Shown: positions 41,875 to 50,850 of the stretch, in pieces
How positions within the stretch are numbered: position 1 is the first letter of the stretch
Layout of the letters: the number at the start of each line of letters is the position of its first letter
Source: Bacteroidaceae bacterium
GTDB lineage: Bacteria; Bacteroidota; Bacteroidia; Bacteroidales; Bacteroidaceae
Direction: 5' to 3'
DNA: 53,769 nt
Assembly: GCA_017524545.1 (NCBI GenBank)
Contig: JAFXVN010000057.1
Location: 1 to 53,769, forward strand
Notes under the pieces: generated by a model
What the model was told of the DNA's origin: nothing
Seen by the model: only the letters and a program-made list of their open reading frames with translations
Databases searched by the model: none
Position numbers and translations under genes: made by a program

Positions 41875-42092
41875 ATCTGAATGTGACCCAAGATAATTTG
41901 TATTTCTTCCTGCCTTCTAAGGTTAGTTGGGTTGCAGAGATGCTTTCGGAAGAAAAGAAAGTAGGCATCTCTGATGCTATAAGGGAGATATATGCTTCCG
42001 ATACTTATCGCCAATTGGAAAGGGAAGATACGAAGCTATGGCAGTTGGCTCCCGTTGCCCTTTATGAAGAGTTATCGTCCCAGCAACACTAA
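41871..42092 (+). CDS. Small DUF3791-type or related partner protein
   Basis: 73 residues: NVTQDNLYFFLPSKVSWVAEMLSEEKKVGISDAIREIYASDTYRQLEREDTKLW, in parts, then LAPVALYEELS. It resembles the short proteins encoded downstream of DUF3990 genes, with a conserved KLW segment. It is coupled to the middle gene by an ATGA overlap. Probably the cognate antitoxin or a stabilising partner. Confidence 0.65.
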   Translation: MNLNVTQDNLYFFLPSKVSWVAEMLSEEKKVGISDAIREIYASDTYRQLEREDTKLWQLAPVALYEELSSQQH

Positions 42093-42140
42093 TGTTTTGA
42101 TGCCTGTTATAAAAGTTCTTCAGGCGGGTTACATAATTAT

Positions 42141-42224
42141 TATCAAGGTTTGAAAATATATTTCCAAGTCTTGATAATATATTTTCAAGCTTTGATAATA
42201 TATTTTCAAACCTTGAAAATAGTT
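42141..42224. repeat. Array of four 21-bp units, copy 2
   Basis: Four 21-bp units homologous, in order, to 6707-6790. The third units are identical, the second units share TTCCAAG, and the left flank CATAATTAT is shared. It lies between the DUF3990 module and the fusion-enzyme gene; 42225-42434 holds no gene. Confidence 0.85.
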
Positions 42225-42434
42225 ATTAGGCGGGTTGCTTGGATGTTTATAGGTTGCTTCGCGGCATTTGTTGCCTAAGGAAAAGCGAAAAGAGTCTGCG
42301 TTGTCTGGGGTTAAAAGGAAGACCAGCGTGGCAAGGCTGCGCAAAAGGTACAAACTTTTTTAATAAACAAGCATAAATATGGAAAAAATCATCATCTGCT
42401 TCAAAGAATTGCTCTTCACTTTCTGTTTTTTTTG

Positions 42435-42442
42435 TATCTTTG
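42435..42442 (+). promoter_or_regulatory. -7 promoter box of the fusion-enzyme gene
   Basis: TATCTTTG followed by CAGAAG, 31 nt before ATG 42474. Confidence 0.55.
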
Positions 42443-42473
42443 CAGAAGTAAATGGTAAAAGGCAAATAATACA

Positions 42474-45400
42474 ATGGTAAATTCTATCGATTGCTTTATT
42501 CTTTGGCAGAGCGACGAACAGGTGGCTGGGACAATGCAGAACCTGCTGGCCGACGATAATGTGAAGGAGGTGAATTTCCTGCGGGAAGACGCTCCTGGCA
42601 GCACCAAGACGATTAAATACATTGCGGAGAAGGCGACAGCCCCCTATACATTATTATATAGTAAGTACGATACGCTGCAGCTTGGCTATCATGCCCTGAC
42701 GCGCCTGCTCACGATTGCCGAGGACAGCGGGGCACTGATGCTCTACAGCGACCACTGGGAAGTGAAGAGTGAAGAGTTAAGAGTTAAGAATGAAAGTAAC
42801 AATTTAGATGGCGAGAGAAATCCAAGTTCTCGTTACTCTTCGCTTGTGCCAGTGCCTCTCATTGACTACCAGCTTGGCTCTGTGCGCGATGACTTTCAGA
42901 TGGGGTCTGTGCTGCTCTTCCGTACGGAGGTGCTGAAAGAGTATGCGGCACAAGAGAACTTGCACAATTACCAGTATGCGGCACTCTACGACCTCAGGCT
43001 CTTTATCAGTCGCAAACAGCTTCCTCTGCATGTTGACGAGTTCCTATATACTGAGGTTGAGCACGATACGCGGTTGAGCGGGCAGAAACAGTTCGACTAT
43101 GTTGACCCGCGCAACCGTGCTCGCCAGGTGGAGATGGAGCGGGCTTGCACGCGGCATTTGCGTGCCTTGAATGCCTATCTGCATGGCGATGAAAACGATG
43201 AGGTGAACCTCAGCGAGGGTGAGTTCGCAGTGGAGGCTTCTGTGGTGATTCCTGTCCGCAACCGCGAGCGCACCATAGAAGATGCCATCCGTTCGGCGCT
43301 CTCGCAAGAGACGACGTTCCCCTTCAACGTCATCGTCATTGATAACCACTCCACAGATGGCACGACGGACATCATCGAAAGGGTGAAGCACTCTTTGCTT
43401 ATCCATATCATCCCTGACCGCGATGACCTGGGCATCGGCGGATGCTGGAACATGGCTGTGCATCATCCGCAGGTGGGGCGTTTCGTGGTACAGCTTGACA
43501 GCGACGACCTCTACTCTTCGCCCCACACCTTGCAGCGCATGGTGGATGCCTTCTATGCCGAGGGTGCGGCAATGGTGATAGGTTCCTACCGAATGTGCGA
43601 CTTCCAGCTCAACACTCTGCCGCCTGGCATCATCGACCACCGCGAGTGGACGATTCAGAACGGACGCAACAATGCCCTGCGAATAAATGGCCTGGGCGCA
43701 CCTCGTGCCTTCTTCACACCCGTCCTCAGAGAGTTGCAGATACCCAACACCAGCTATGGCGAGGATTATGCGTTGGGTTTGATGATAAGCCGCAGGTATC
43801 GCATCGGACGCATCTACGATGAGGTGTATCTCTGTCGCCGATGGGAGGGCAACAGCGACGCGGCTCTCAGCCAAGACAAAATCAACCGTAACAACACCTA
43901 CAAAGACCATCTCCGCACGCTTGAAATCAAGGCACGCCAGCAGCTCAATCAGCTTTGGCAACACCAGGTGACGGCCGAGGAAATGGAGGCGTTCTTCCAG
44001 AAGGAATTGGAGGAATGGCCAGAAGCCGCCGAGCGGTACAAGGCTCTGGAGAATTGCGTACAAAAGACCCTCTCTGTCTCCCCCTTAAAGGGGGAGGATT
44101 CCCTCCCTTTAAGGGAGGGCTGGGGTGGGTCTTTTATCGTACAGTGGAACCCTGCCCGCATCGTCTCTACAGGAGCTGCCATCGACAAGGAGAGCATCAA
44201 CCGGCGGCCATGCTTCCTCTGCGACAACAACCGCCCGAAGGAGCAGCATAAGCTGATGACGGAGAAGCACTACCAGATTCTCGTCAACCCCTATCCCATC
44301 CTGCCGCAGCACTTCACCATCCCGATGCGAAGACATGCGCCGCAGAGCATATACAGCTCGTTCGGTACGCTTCGCCGCATGGCTTGGAACATGCCGCGTC
44401 ACATCCTCTTCTACAACGGCCCTCTGTGCGGAGCTTCGTGTCCCGACCACATGCACCTTCAGGCGGGAAGCCGGGGTATCGTGCCGCTGGAACGTGACTG
44501 GCAGATGTACGAAAAGGGTCTGAAGAAACTCTATCCGCTGACGGGCGAGCAGATGGCTTCGATGGAGGAAGCCGGCAACGTGGGCAGCCGTCCGGGACTC
44601 TATCTCCTGGAGGGGTATGTCTGTCCCGTTTTTGTCATCCGAAGCCTGCCTGCAGAGAGCGACAGCCTTCTCTGCCAGCGCGTTTATAAGGCCTTGCCCA
44701 TTGTGGGCGACGAGACGGAGCCTCGCCTAAACATCGTCAGCTGGCGGCAGGAGGGCACATCCGGTCGTCCGGACGAAATCGTGACGCTCATCTTCCCCCG
44801 CAGCAAGCACCGCCCGGACTGCTATTATGCAGAGGGCAAGGAACAGTTGCTGATAAGCCCGGGTGCACTCGACCTGTGCGGCCTCCTCATCACGCCTCGC
44901 GAACAGGATTTCAAGGCTATAACGGCGGAAAAGGCTGCGGACATCCTGCGGGAAGTGACCCTGAGCCGAGAGGAACTGAAGCCAGTAATAGAAAGCCTTT
45001 CCCCAACCCTCTCCCAAGGAAAGGGAGAAGAGCCGCAGCCGTTGACTTCGTCGAGCGGTTGCTTCACCTCTCCTTTGGAGGGGATGGGGGAGGCTTCTGT
45101 ATCCGTGGGCATCATGAAGGACACCGCTATCCGCTTCTGCATGAACAGCCTCTATCACGCCAAGGGCAACGAAGTCATAGGCGAACAGGTGGCCGAATAT
45201 ACCGATGGCGGCATCCGCTGGCGGGACAATGTGTATCGCGAGCTGACGTTCAGGGGCGAGGGTTCTTTCACCCTCCACGGCGTCACCATCGGGCAGAAGT
45301 TCCATTGGGAGCGGCAGGAGTCGCAGACCTTCCAGGGCATCCTCAAGCTCGTGGTCGATGAGGACAAGATTGTCGCTATCAACATCCTTCCCGTGGAGGA

Positions 45401-46304
45401 CTATCTGACGAGCGTCATCAGCAGTGAAATGAAGAGCAGCTGCTCGCTGGAGTTCTTGAAGGCCGCCGCCGTCATTTCCAGAAGCTGGCTCTTTGCCCAG
45501 ATACAGAGGCGGCAGGAGAGGGTAGGCCAGCCTGCTCCCTTCTTCACCTTCGTCAAGGGCGATGGTGAGAGCATCCGCTGGTACGACCGCGAAGACCACA
45601 CCATCTTCGATGTCTGTGCCGACGACCACTGCCAGCGCTACCAGGGCATCACGCGCTCCAGCAATCCACAGGTTGCGGAAGCTGTGAATGCCACTCGCGG
45701 ACAGGTCTTGATGTACGACGGGAAGATTTGCGACGCACGCTTCGGCAAGTGCTGCGGTGGCCAGACCAACGAGTTCAAGTACTGCTGGGAGAACATCGAG
45801 GTGCCTTACCTGCGCTCCGTCAAAGATCCATTCTGCAACACAAACGACAAGCAGATTCTCCGGCAGGTACTCAACGACTACGACCTCGAAACGCACGACT
45901 TCTACGAGTGGACGGAAGAGCTCTCGCAAGAGGAGATTCACGACCGCATCACGGGACACCTGAAGATGGAGCTGGGAGCGATTCTCTCGATGGAGGCCGT
46001 GGAGAAAGGCCCTGGCGGACACATCAGCAAGCTTCGCATCGTCGGACAGGAGAAGACGTTCGTCGTGGGCAAGGAACTCGAGATTCGACGGATGCTTAGC
46101 ACCTCCACCCTGAAAAGCAGTGCCTTCACCGTCGAAGCGAAAGATGTCAGCGACGGCATCCCCGCCCGCTTCATCCTTCACGGACGCGGCTGGGGCCACG
46201 GCGTGGGTCTCTGCCAAATAGGAGCTGCCGTCATGGGCGAACAGGGCTACAGCTACAAACAGATACTCGAACATTACTATACAGGAGCTGAGATTAGTTC
46301 ATAA
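42474..46304 (+). CDS. Glycosyltransferase - DUF4922 (HIT-like) - SpoIID fusion protein
   Basis: 1276 residues, three enzymes in one chain. Residues about 252-500 are a family 2 glycosyltransferase ([22 protein letters not shown], metal motif [10 protein letters not shown] ~339). Residues about 540-835 match DUF4922, a GalT/HIT-like domain ([18 protein letters not shown], and the His triad [10 protein letters not shown] ~658). Residues about 880-1276 are a SpoIID/LytB domain ([26 protein letters not shown] in parts, ~980; [13 protein letters not shown] ~1240). SpoIID proteins act on peptidoglycan, so a cell-wall or surface-glycan role is likely. There is no signal peptide, which is odd for a SpoIID domain. 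Repeat DNA is translated at ~97-108, ~530-553 and ~841-874, in the first domain and in both linkers. Confidence 0.88.
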   Translation: MVNSIDCFILWQSDEQVAGTMQNLLADDNVKEVNFLREDAPGSTKTIKYIAEKATAPYTLLYSKYDTLQLGYHALTRLLTIAEDSGALMLYSDHWEVKSEELRVKNESNNLDGERNPSSRYSSLVPVPLIDYQLGSVRDDFQMGSVLLFRTEVLKEYAAQENLHNYQYAALYDLRLFISRKQLPLHVDEFLYTEVEHDTRLSGQKQFDYVDPRNRARQVEMERACTRHLRALNAYLHGDENDEVNLSEGEFAVEASVVIPVRNRERTIEDAIRSALSQETTFPFNVIVIDNHSTDGTTDIIERVKHSLLIHIIPDRDDLGIGGCWNMAVHHPQVGRFVVQLDSDDLYSSPHTLQRMVDAFYAEGAAMVIGSYRMCDFQLNTLPPGIIDHREWTIQNGRNNALRINGLGAPRAFFTPVLRELQIPNTSYGEDYALGLMISRRYRIGRIYDEVYLCRRWEGNSDAALSQDKINRNNTYKDHLRTLEIKARQQLNQLWQHQVTAEEMEAFFQKELEEWPEAAERYKALENCVQKTLSVSPLKGEDSLPLREGWGGSFIVQWNPARIVSTGAAIDKESINRRPCFLCDNNRPKEQHKLMTEKHYQILVNPYPILPQHFTIPMRRHAPQSIYSSFGTLRRMAWNMPRHILFYNGPLCGASCPDHMHLQAGSRGIVPLERDWQMYEKGLKKLYPLTGEQMASMEEAGNVGSRPGLYLLEGYVCPVFVIRSLPAESDSLLCQRVYKALPIVGDETEPRLNIVSWRQEGTSGRPDEIVTLIFPRSKHRPDCYYAEGKEQLLISPGALDLCGLLITPREQDFKAITAEKAADILREVTLSREELKPVIESLSPTLSQGKGEEPQPLTSSSGCFTSPLEGMGEASVSVGIMKDTAIRFCMNSLYHAKGNEVIGEQVAEYTDGGIRWRDNVYRELTFRGEGSFTLHGVTIGQKFHWERQESQTFQGILKLVVDEDKIVAINILPVEDYLTSVISSEMKSSCSLEFLKAAAVISRSWLFAQIQRRQERVGQPAPFFTFVKGDGESIRWYDREDHTIFDVCADDHCQRYQGITRSSNPQVAEAVNATRGQVLMYDGKICDARFGKCCGGQTNEFKYCWENIEVPYLRSVKDPFCNTNDKQILRQVLNDYDLETHDFYEWTEELSQEEIHDRITGHLKMELGAILSMEAVEKGPGGHISKLRIVGQEKTFVVGKELEIRRMLSTSTLKSSAFTVEAKDVSDGIPARFILHGRGWGHGVGLCQIGAAVMGEQGYSYKQILEHYYTGAEISS
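42762..42796. repeat. Hybrid heptamer array inside the fusion-enzyme gene
   Basis: GTGAAGA x2 then GTTAAGA x2 then ATGAAAG: a transition between the GTGAAAA and TTAAGAG families within one array, coding [12 protein letters not shown]. Confidence 0.85.
44065..44132. repeat. Compact inverted pair of palindromic elements (domain linker 1)
   Basis: A direct 32-bp copy (44065-44096) and an inverted 32-bp copy (44101-44132) only 4 bp apart. Outer ends AAAAGACCC / GGGTCTTTT are complementary. In-frame product [20 protein letters not shown]. Confidence 0.9.
44994..45095. repeat. Inverted pair of palindromic elements with GTTGACTTCGTCGAGC core (domain linker 2)
   Basis: A direct copy (44994-45027), a 38-bp core with GTTGACTTCGTCGAGC (45041-45056) and an inverted copy (45066-45095). 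A near-identical core motif occurs inside heptamer elements at 46319-46333 and 50160-50175. Confidence 0.9.
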
Positions 46305-46423
46305 TTCATAGTTCATAGTTGACTCCGTCGAGCTAAAGCTTCATAGTTAGGCTACGCCCTGTAACCAAGCGAAAGGAACTCATAACTATGAATTATGAAC
46401 TATGAATTATGAACTCATAACTT
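46298..46423. repeat. Inverted CATAGTT/AACTATG heptamer element
   Basis: Left array (46298-46320), core with GTTGACTCCGTCGAGC and TTAGGCTACGCCCT, and right inverted array (about 46378-46423). The left arm holds the stop of the fusion-enzyme gene region; the right arm creates a TAACTTTG box (46418-46425) only 4 nt before the next start codon. Confidence 0.85.
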
Positions 46424-46425
46424 TG
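46418..46425 (+). promoter_or_regulatory. -7-like box formed at the end of a heptamer array
   Basis: TAACTTTG made by the last CATAACT unit plus TTGG. If used, transcription would start at or near ATG 46430, giving a leaderless mRNA. Confidence 0.35.
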
Positions 46426-46429
46426 GACT

Positions 46430-47416
46430 ATGAGCTGTTTATTTGTCTTCAATCCCGAGAACGATTTGGCACTTGCCGACGGACGTCCGGGCTATACGCC
46501 ACCCGAACGGATTCAGCAGATGCGCCGTGAGCTGTGGTGGCTTCCCGAATGGTGGGCGAAGGAGGGCGATATTGTGTGGAATGACGAGGACAAGCTCCGT
46601 CTTGCCGACGACACACGCATTTTGCCCTGGGGATGGAGTCCCGCGCTTTGCCACCAGTTGAAGCAGGCGGGCGTTCAGGAGTCCCTCTTGCCCTCAGCCG
46701 AAAAGATAGAGCACATCCGGCAGCTCTCCCATCGGAAAACAGCAGTAGCCCTCCTGCATGAGCTTCGCGAGCAGCTCCCCTTGGACGCCCATTTCGCAGG
46801 AGAATCCACCCTTTGCCAAAGCATGGACGAGGTGGAGGAAGCCATTGAGAAAATAAGAAATGAAGATAATAAGACAGTAAGAGATGCCTTGTTGAAGTCC
46901 CCCTGGAGCAGTAGCGGGAGAGGCTTGATGCAAACGACCAATCCTCAATGGGAAGCATGGGCGAGGCGTATTGTAAAAGCTCAGGGCAGCATCGTCGTTG
47001 AGCGGTTCCTGCATAAAATAACAGACTTCGCCCTTGAGTTCTGGCTCGATGGAGAGGGCGGCGTCGAGTACCGGGGGCTGTCCCTTTTCTATACCAACGA
47101 GCGGGGGGCGTACCTTGGCAACTGGGTGGCACCCGAAGGGCAGAAGCTCGCTTGGCTAGCTCAGTATATCCCCCTCCAGTATCTCCAGGAGATTCGGGCA
47201 TGGTGGGAGGAACGGCTGCGCCACTTCGACTATTCGGGTCCCGTTGGCATAGACATGATGCTGGCCGAGGAAGGCATCTGCCCTTGCATAGAAGTCAACT
47301 GGCGATGGACAATGGGGCTTGTCTCATGCCTTGTCGCCGAGGAGGGGCGCTACGGCCGCATGGTGGTGGAGTACATCTACGGCCATTACTCCGCCGAGGT
47401 CGAAGCCTTTGGTTAA
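46430..47416 (+). CDS. ATP-grasp-like protein of unknown function
   Basis: 328 residues, no signal peptide. FVFNPENDLALADGRPGYTPP at the start and SPWSSSGRGLMQT (about 160-172) recall the phosphate-binding loop of ATP-grasp enzymes. VERFLHKITDFALEFW, GPVGIDMMLAE and EVNWRWTMG (last acidic metal-binding block) fit the C-terminal lobe. ATP-grasp enzymes join a carboxylate to an amine or thiol; the substrate is unknown. It follows the fusion-enzyme gene on the same strand and is 15 bp from the lipoprotein gene, with which it is probably co-transcribed. Confidence 0.65.
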   Translation: MSCLFVFNPENDLALADGRPGYTPPERIQQMRRELWWLPEWWAKEGDIVWNDEDKLRLADDTRILPWGWSPALCHQLKQAGVQESLLPSAEKIEHIRQLSHRKTAVALLHELREQLPLDAHFAGESTLCQSMDEVEEAIEKIRNEDNKTVRDALLKSPWSSSGRGLMQTTNPQWEAWARRIVKAQGSIVVERFLHKITDFALEFWLDGEGGVEYRGLSLFYTNERGAYLGNWVAPEGQKLAWLAQYIPLQYLQEIRAWWEERLRHFDYSGPVGIDMMLAEEGICPCIEVNWRWTMGLVSCLVAEEGRYGRMVVEYIYGHYSAEVEAFG

Positions 47417-47431
47417 CAAAAACAATACACA

Positions 47432-48346
47432 ATGGAAAAGACACTTACACGATTCGTTATCCTGAGCGCGACAATAGTAACGCTATTGTCAATGTCTGCC
47501 TGCAAGCCTCTTGACTTTAGCGGTGCCTCTGTTCAGAAAATAGCAGACTTGCAGGGTGTTCAGGGACAGAGCTATCAAGGCATGGCTATCTGGAAGGACT
47601 ATCTGGTCAGCCTTCAAAACACAGGTTGGGCCACTATCTATCGGCTTGACGGAGACAGCATACAATTGCTGCGACAGTTCCCCTTGGCCAGTCAGATGAA
47701 GGAGAATCACGCAAACGTGGCATTCTTCGGCACGGAACGCTACGACAAGACAGATGACTTCCCACTGCTCTATGTGTCGCAATGTTCCAAGCAGCTTTAC
47801 AACGGCATGAAAGATGTCTGCCTTGTGGAGCGCATTTCACTCACGGCGCCTCCACAGCTGGTTCAGACAATTGTGCTGGATGACAAGGAAGGTCTCTTCG
47901 GCTATGCTTTGCAATGGATGATTGACCGTAAACACAACCTCCTGATAGGCTACGGCAATACTGTCGAGAACATGGGCAAAGGCAACCGATGGCGCACCAT
48001 GATTTTCCCTATGCCCAAGTTAAGTGACGGTTCTGTGGTTCACCTGCGTCCCCAAGATGCCCTCGACAACTATTGCATTCAGGACCTCGACCCACGATTC
48101 CCCTCCAACCACATCGGCCAGGGAGCTTGCATCATAAAAGACCAAATGTTCATACCCGTCGGACTGGGGACGGAGAAGCATCCCAGCATCCTCTATGTAT
48201 GGAACATGAAGGAGAAACGTCTCGACCACATCCTCAATTTCCAAGAGCAAGTGCCACATGAATTTGAGGACTGCGAACCATACCGCCGCACCCTCATCAT
48301 GCAAACCAATGGCGGTGGGGTAGTCCGTTTCAGACCAAACAGATGA
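47432..48346 (+). CDS. Lipoprotein, possible beta-propeller
   Basis: 304 residues. The signal peptide ends in a lipobox-like LLSMSAC. The rest is a run of strands with regular motifs (SYQGMAIWKDYLVSLQNTGWATIYRLDGD; FPLLYVSQCSK; KHNLLIGYGNTVENM; ILYVWNMKEKRLDHIL, in parts) that suggest a propeller fold. No family assigned. It follows the ATP-grasp-like gene by 15 bp and converges with the ClC gene (13-bp gap, no terminator seen). Confidence 0.7.
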   Translation: MEKTLTRFVILSATIVTLLSMSACKPLDFSGASVQKIADLQGVQGQSYQGMAIWKDYLVSLQNTGWATIYRLDGDSIQLLRQFPLASQMKENHANVAFFGTERYDKTDDFPLLYVSQCSKQLYNGMKDVCLVERISLTAPPQLVQTIVLDDKEGLFGYALQWMIDRKHNLLIGYGNTVENMGKGNRWRTMIFPMPKLSDGSVVHLRPQDALDNYCIQDLDPRFPSNHIGQGACIIKDQMFIPVGLGTEKHPSILYVWNMKEKRLDHILNFQEQVPHEFEDCEPYRRTLIMQTNGGGVVRFRPNR

Positions 48347-48359
48347 GTTGAAAATACGC

Positions 48360-50144
48360 TTAGTCGTTGGAGAAGTCGGCGAGCACTTGGCGATAGACGG
48401 TGAGGACGGTGCTCTTGCGGATGAAGCCGACAAAGACACCGTCGGCATCAACAACGGGGAGCGTCCAGGCATGGGTGCGGTCGAAGACACTGACCACGAC
48501 ATCCATCGAATCGCCCAGAGAGAGTCGCGCCTCGGGCTGCGTCATAAGCTGCGAGACGGTGAACTCCCTGTATAGCTCCGTGCGGAAGACAAGGTGGCGT
48601 ATGTCGTCGAGATAGACTGCCCCGACAAGTTGCATCTGCTTGTTGACAACGGGGAACACATGGTTCTTGCTGCCCGAAACCTGCGCCGCCACATCACCGA
48701 GGTTCATGTCGGGATAGAGGACATGGTCGTAGTGCTGGATGACGCTGTCCATGCTCATCAGGGTGAGGATGGACTTGTCGGTATGGTGGGTAAGCAGTTC
48801 ACCGCGTTGCGCCAGTCGCATGGCATAGATGCTGTGAGGCTCGAAGCTCTTGATGGTGAGATATGAGCCTGTTGCCACTATCATCAGGGGCATGAAGAGG
48901 GCATAGCCGCCGGTCAGCTCTGCAATGAGGAAGATGCCCGTAAGCGGTGCGTGCATGACGCCGCTCATCAGTCCGCACATGCCCAGCATGGCGAAGTTGC
49001 GCTCCGGTATGTCGATGCCAAGGATGTCGTAGGTGTTCCACAGGCGGCAGAAGATGAATCCGCAGATGCATCCGAGGAAGAGGCTGGGCGCGAAGATACC
49101 GCCGCAGCCGCCGCCACCGTTGGTGGCTGTCGAGGCAAAGACCTTGAAGACAACTATCAGGAAGAGATAGATGAGCAGGTGGTCGCTGCCATAGAAGAGG
49201 GAACGGTCCATCGCTGTGTCCCAGTCGGCTTGTCCATTGCCGTTGAGCAGCAGGGTGATGAGGTCGTAGCCTTCACCGTAGAGCGACGGAAAAAGGTAGA
49301 TGAGCAGGCTCAACATGATGGCTCCCAGCGCGAACTTCTTGTAGCGCCCTTGCAAGCGGCGGAAGATGCCTTCGAGGTAGTTCATGGTGCGCGTGAAGTA
49401 GAGCGCCACCAGTCCGCAGACGATACCAAGGGCAATGTAGGCTGGAATGCGGTCCACCGTGAAGGGGTTCTGCAGGTGGAACTCAAAGATGGGGTTGGTG
49501 CCCGTGACGGCAAAGGTAAGTCCGACGGCTGTGACGCTGCTGACGAGCAGAGGCAGCAGGCTGGTCATCGTCAAGTCTATCATCAGCACTTCGAGCACAA
49601 AGACGAGTCCGGCAATGGGTGCCTTGAAGATACCCGACACGGCTCCTGCGGCTCCGCAGCCCACGAGCAGCATCATGTACTTGTTGCTCAACCTACAAGC
49701 CTGACCAAGGCTGCTGCCGATGGCACTGCCGGTCAGCACGATGGGAGCCTCTGCACCCACACTGCCGCCAAAGCCGATGGTAATGGCAGAAGCCACGACG
49801 GAGGTCCAGGTGTTGTGCGGTTTGATGCGGCTCTGCTTGCGGGCAATGGCAAAGAGAATCTTGGTGACGCCGTGGCCGATGTCATCTCTTACAATATAAC
49901 GAATGAAGAGCATCGTCAGCCAAATGCCCACGACGGGATAGACGAGGTAGAGCCAGTTGGCACCCGTGATGGAGAACTCGTGCGTCAACAGGTGCTCTAT
50001 CTGCCCGATGAGCCACTTCAGCAAAAGTCCCGCGCAAGCCGTGAAGATGCCGACGAAGAAACTGATGAGCAGCACGAAGTTCTTGTCGGACAGATTCCTG
50101 CGCCGCCAACGAAGGAGGTAGGCTATGAGGTCTCTATAATTCAT
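48360..50144 (-). CDS. ClC-family chloride channel/transporter with CBS domains
   Basis: 594 residues. About ten or more TM helices with the selectivity-filter motifs GSVGAEAP (127-134, Glu132 as gating glutamate) and GGIFAPSLFLG; a third block is GVMHAPLTGIFLIAE. The C-terminal ~130 residues hold two CBS domains (VIQHYDHVLYPDMNLGDVAAQV; VSQLMTQPEARLSLGDSMDVVV, in parts), which usually bind adenine nucleotides. It moves chloride, possibly in exchange for protons; the intact gating Glu fits an exchanger. The start codon and first codons (MNY) are part of the neighbouring ATAATTC heptamer array. Confidence 0.93.
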   Translation of the reverse strand: MNYRDLIAYLLRWRRRNLSDKNFVLLISFFVGIFTACAGLLLKWLIGQIEHLLTHEFSITGANWLYLVYPVVGIWLTMLFIRYIVRDDIGHGVTKILFAIARKQSRIKPHNTWTSVVASAITIGFGGSVGAEAPIVLTGSAIGSSLGQACRLSNKYMMLLVGCGAAGAVSGIFKAPIAGLVFVLEVLMIDLTMTSLLPLLVSSVTAVGLTFAVTGTNPIFEFHLQNPFTVDRIPAYIALGIVCGLVALYFTRTMNYLEGIFRRLQGRYKKFALGAIMLSLLIYLFPSLYGEGYDLITLLLNGNGQADWDTAMDRSLFYGSDHLLIYLFLIVVFKVFASTATNGGGGCGGIFAPSLFLGCICGFIFCRLWNTYDILGIDIPERNFAMLGMCGLMSGVMHAPLTGIFLIAELTGGYALFMPLMIVATGSYLTIKSFEPHSIYAMRLAQRGELLTHHTDKSILTLMSMDSVIQHYDHVLYPDMNLGDVAAQVSGSKNHVFPVVNKQMQLVGAVYLDDIRHLVFRTELYREFTVSQLMTQPEARLSLGDSMDVVVSVFDRTHAWTLPVVDADGVFVGFIRKSTVLTVYRQVLADFSND

Positions 50145-50240
50145 AGTTCATAATTCATAGTTGACTTCGTCGAGCTTTGCTTCATAGTTGTTCGGGCGGC
50201 AGCAAATTATTCACTTTTCACTTTTCACTATTCACTTTCG
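50136..50240. repeat. Composite heptamer element between ClC and Sua5-type genes
   Basis: CATAATT-type array (50136-50160), core TTGACTTCGTCGAGC-TTTGCTTCATAG (50161-50187) and a TTTTCAC-type array (50208-50240). Two different heptamers bound one core. The right array holds the stop codon of the next gene (TGA within AGTGAAT). Confidence 0.85.
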
Positions 50241-50810
50241 TATAATACGAACCTGTCCGTCCAGTCCCAGCTTGATGATTTGGCTGGGCTTGCCCTTACT
50301 TGTGTCGTTCTGGCGGGAACGCATGATGTAGTCCACGCCCTGTTTTATCTCGTCAGATATTTCGTCGAAGCAGGCAGGCGAGGGCTGGCCGCTGATGTTG
50401 GCGCTGGTGCTGACGACAGCCCGCTCGAAACGGTAGCAAAGCTCGTGGCTGATGTTCTCGCGGGTGACACGAAGTCCTACGCTGCCATCTTCGGCAATAA
50501 GGCTTGGAGCAAGATTGATAGCCCCGTCGAGGATAAGCGTAAGCGGCTTGTCGGCATACTCCACGATGTCCCAAGCCACATCCGGCACCTGTCGCAGGTA
50601 TCGCTGCATCCTATTGGCACTATCCACAAGGCAAATCATCGCCTTGCTGTCCGCTCTTTGCTTCAACTGGAAGATGCGCCTCACGGCTTCCTCATTGCTC
50701 GCATCACATCCAATGCCCCATATCGTATCGGTGGGATAGAGGATGAGTCCACCCTGCCGCAACGTCTGCACCGCCGTCCTAATGTCTTCTGCTATTTCTT
50801 TCTGAGTCAT
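50232..50810 (-). CDS. Sua5/YciO/YrdC-family protein (threonylcarbamoyl-AMP synthase type)
   Basis: 192 residues from the ATG at 50810. A longer frame to 50885 runs through heptamer repeats and the promoter box and is rejected. The YrdC core is clear: GGLILYPTDTIWGIGCDA, LKQRADSKAMICLVD, LTLILDGAI, SVGLRVTRENISHELC, VSTSANISGQPSP. Members make threonylcarbamoyl-AMP for the t6A modification of tRNA; YciO-type paralogues have other roles, and the short length without the Sua5 domain leaves both open. The stop codon is supplied by the GTGAATA heptamer array. Confidence 0.88.
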   Translation of the reverse strand: MTQKEIAEDIRTAVQTLRQGGLILYPTDTIWGIGCDASNEEAVRRIFQLKQRADSKAMICLVDSANRMQRYLRQVPDVAWDIVEYADKPLTLILDGAINLAPSLIAEDGSVGLRVTRENISHELCYRFERAVVSTSANISGQPSPACFDEISDEIKQGVDYIMRSRQNDTSKGKPSQIIKLGLDGQVRIIRK

Positions 50811-50833
50811 GCTTCTGTTTTGTAATCGCGCTG

Positions 50834-50841
50834 CAAATTTA
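50834..50841 (-). promoter_or_regulatory. -7 promoter box of the Sua5-type gene
   Basis: TAAATTTG followed by CAG on the minus strand, 23 nt before ATG 50810; it supports the shorter start. Confidence 0.55.
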
Positions 50842-50850
50842 CAACAAAAA

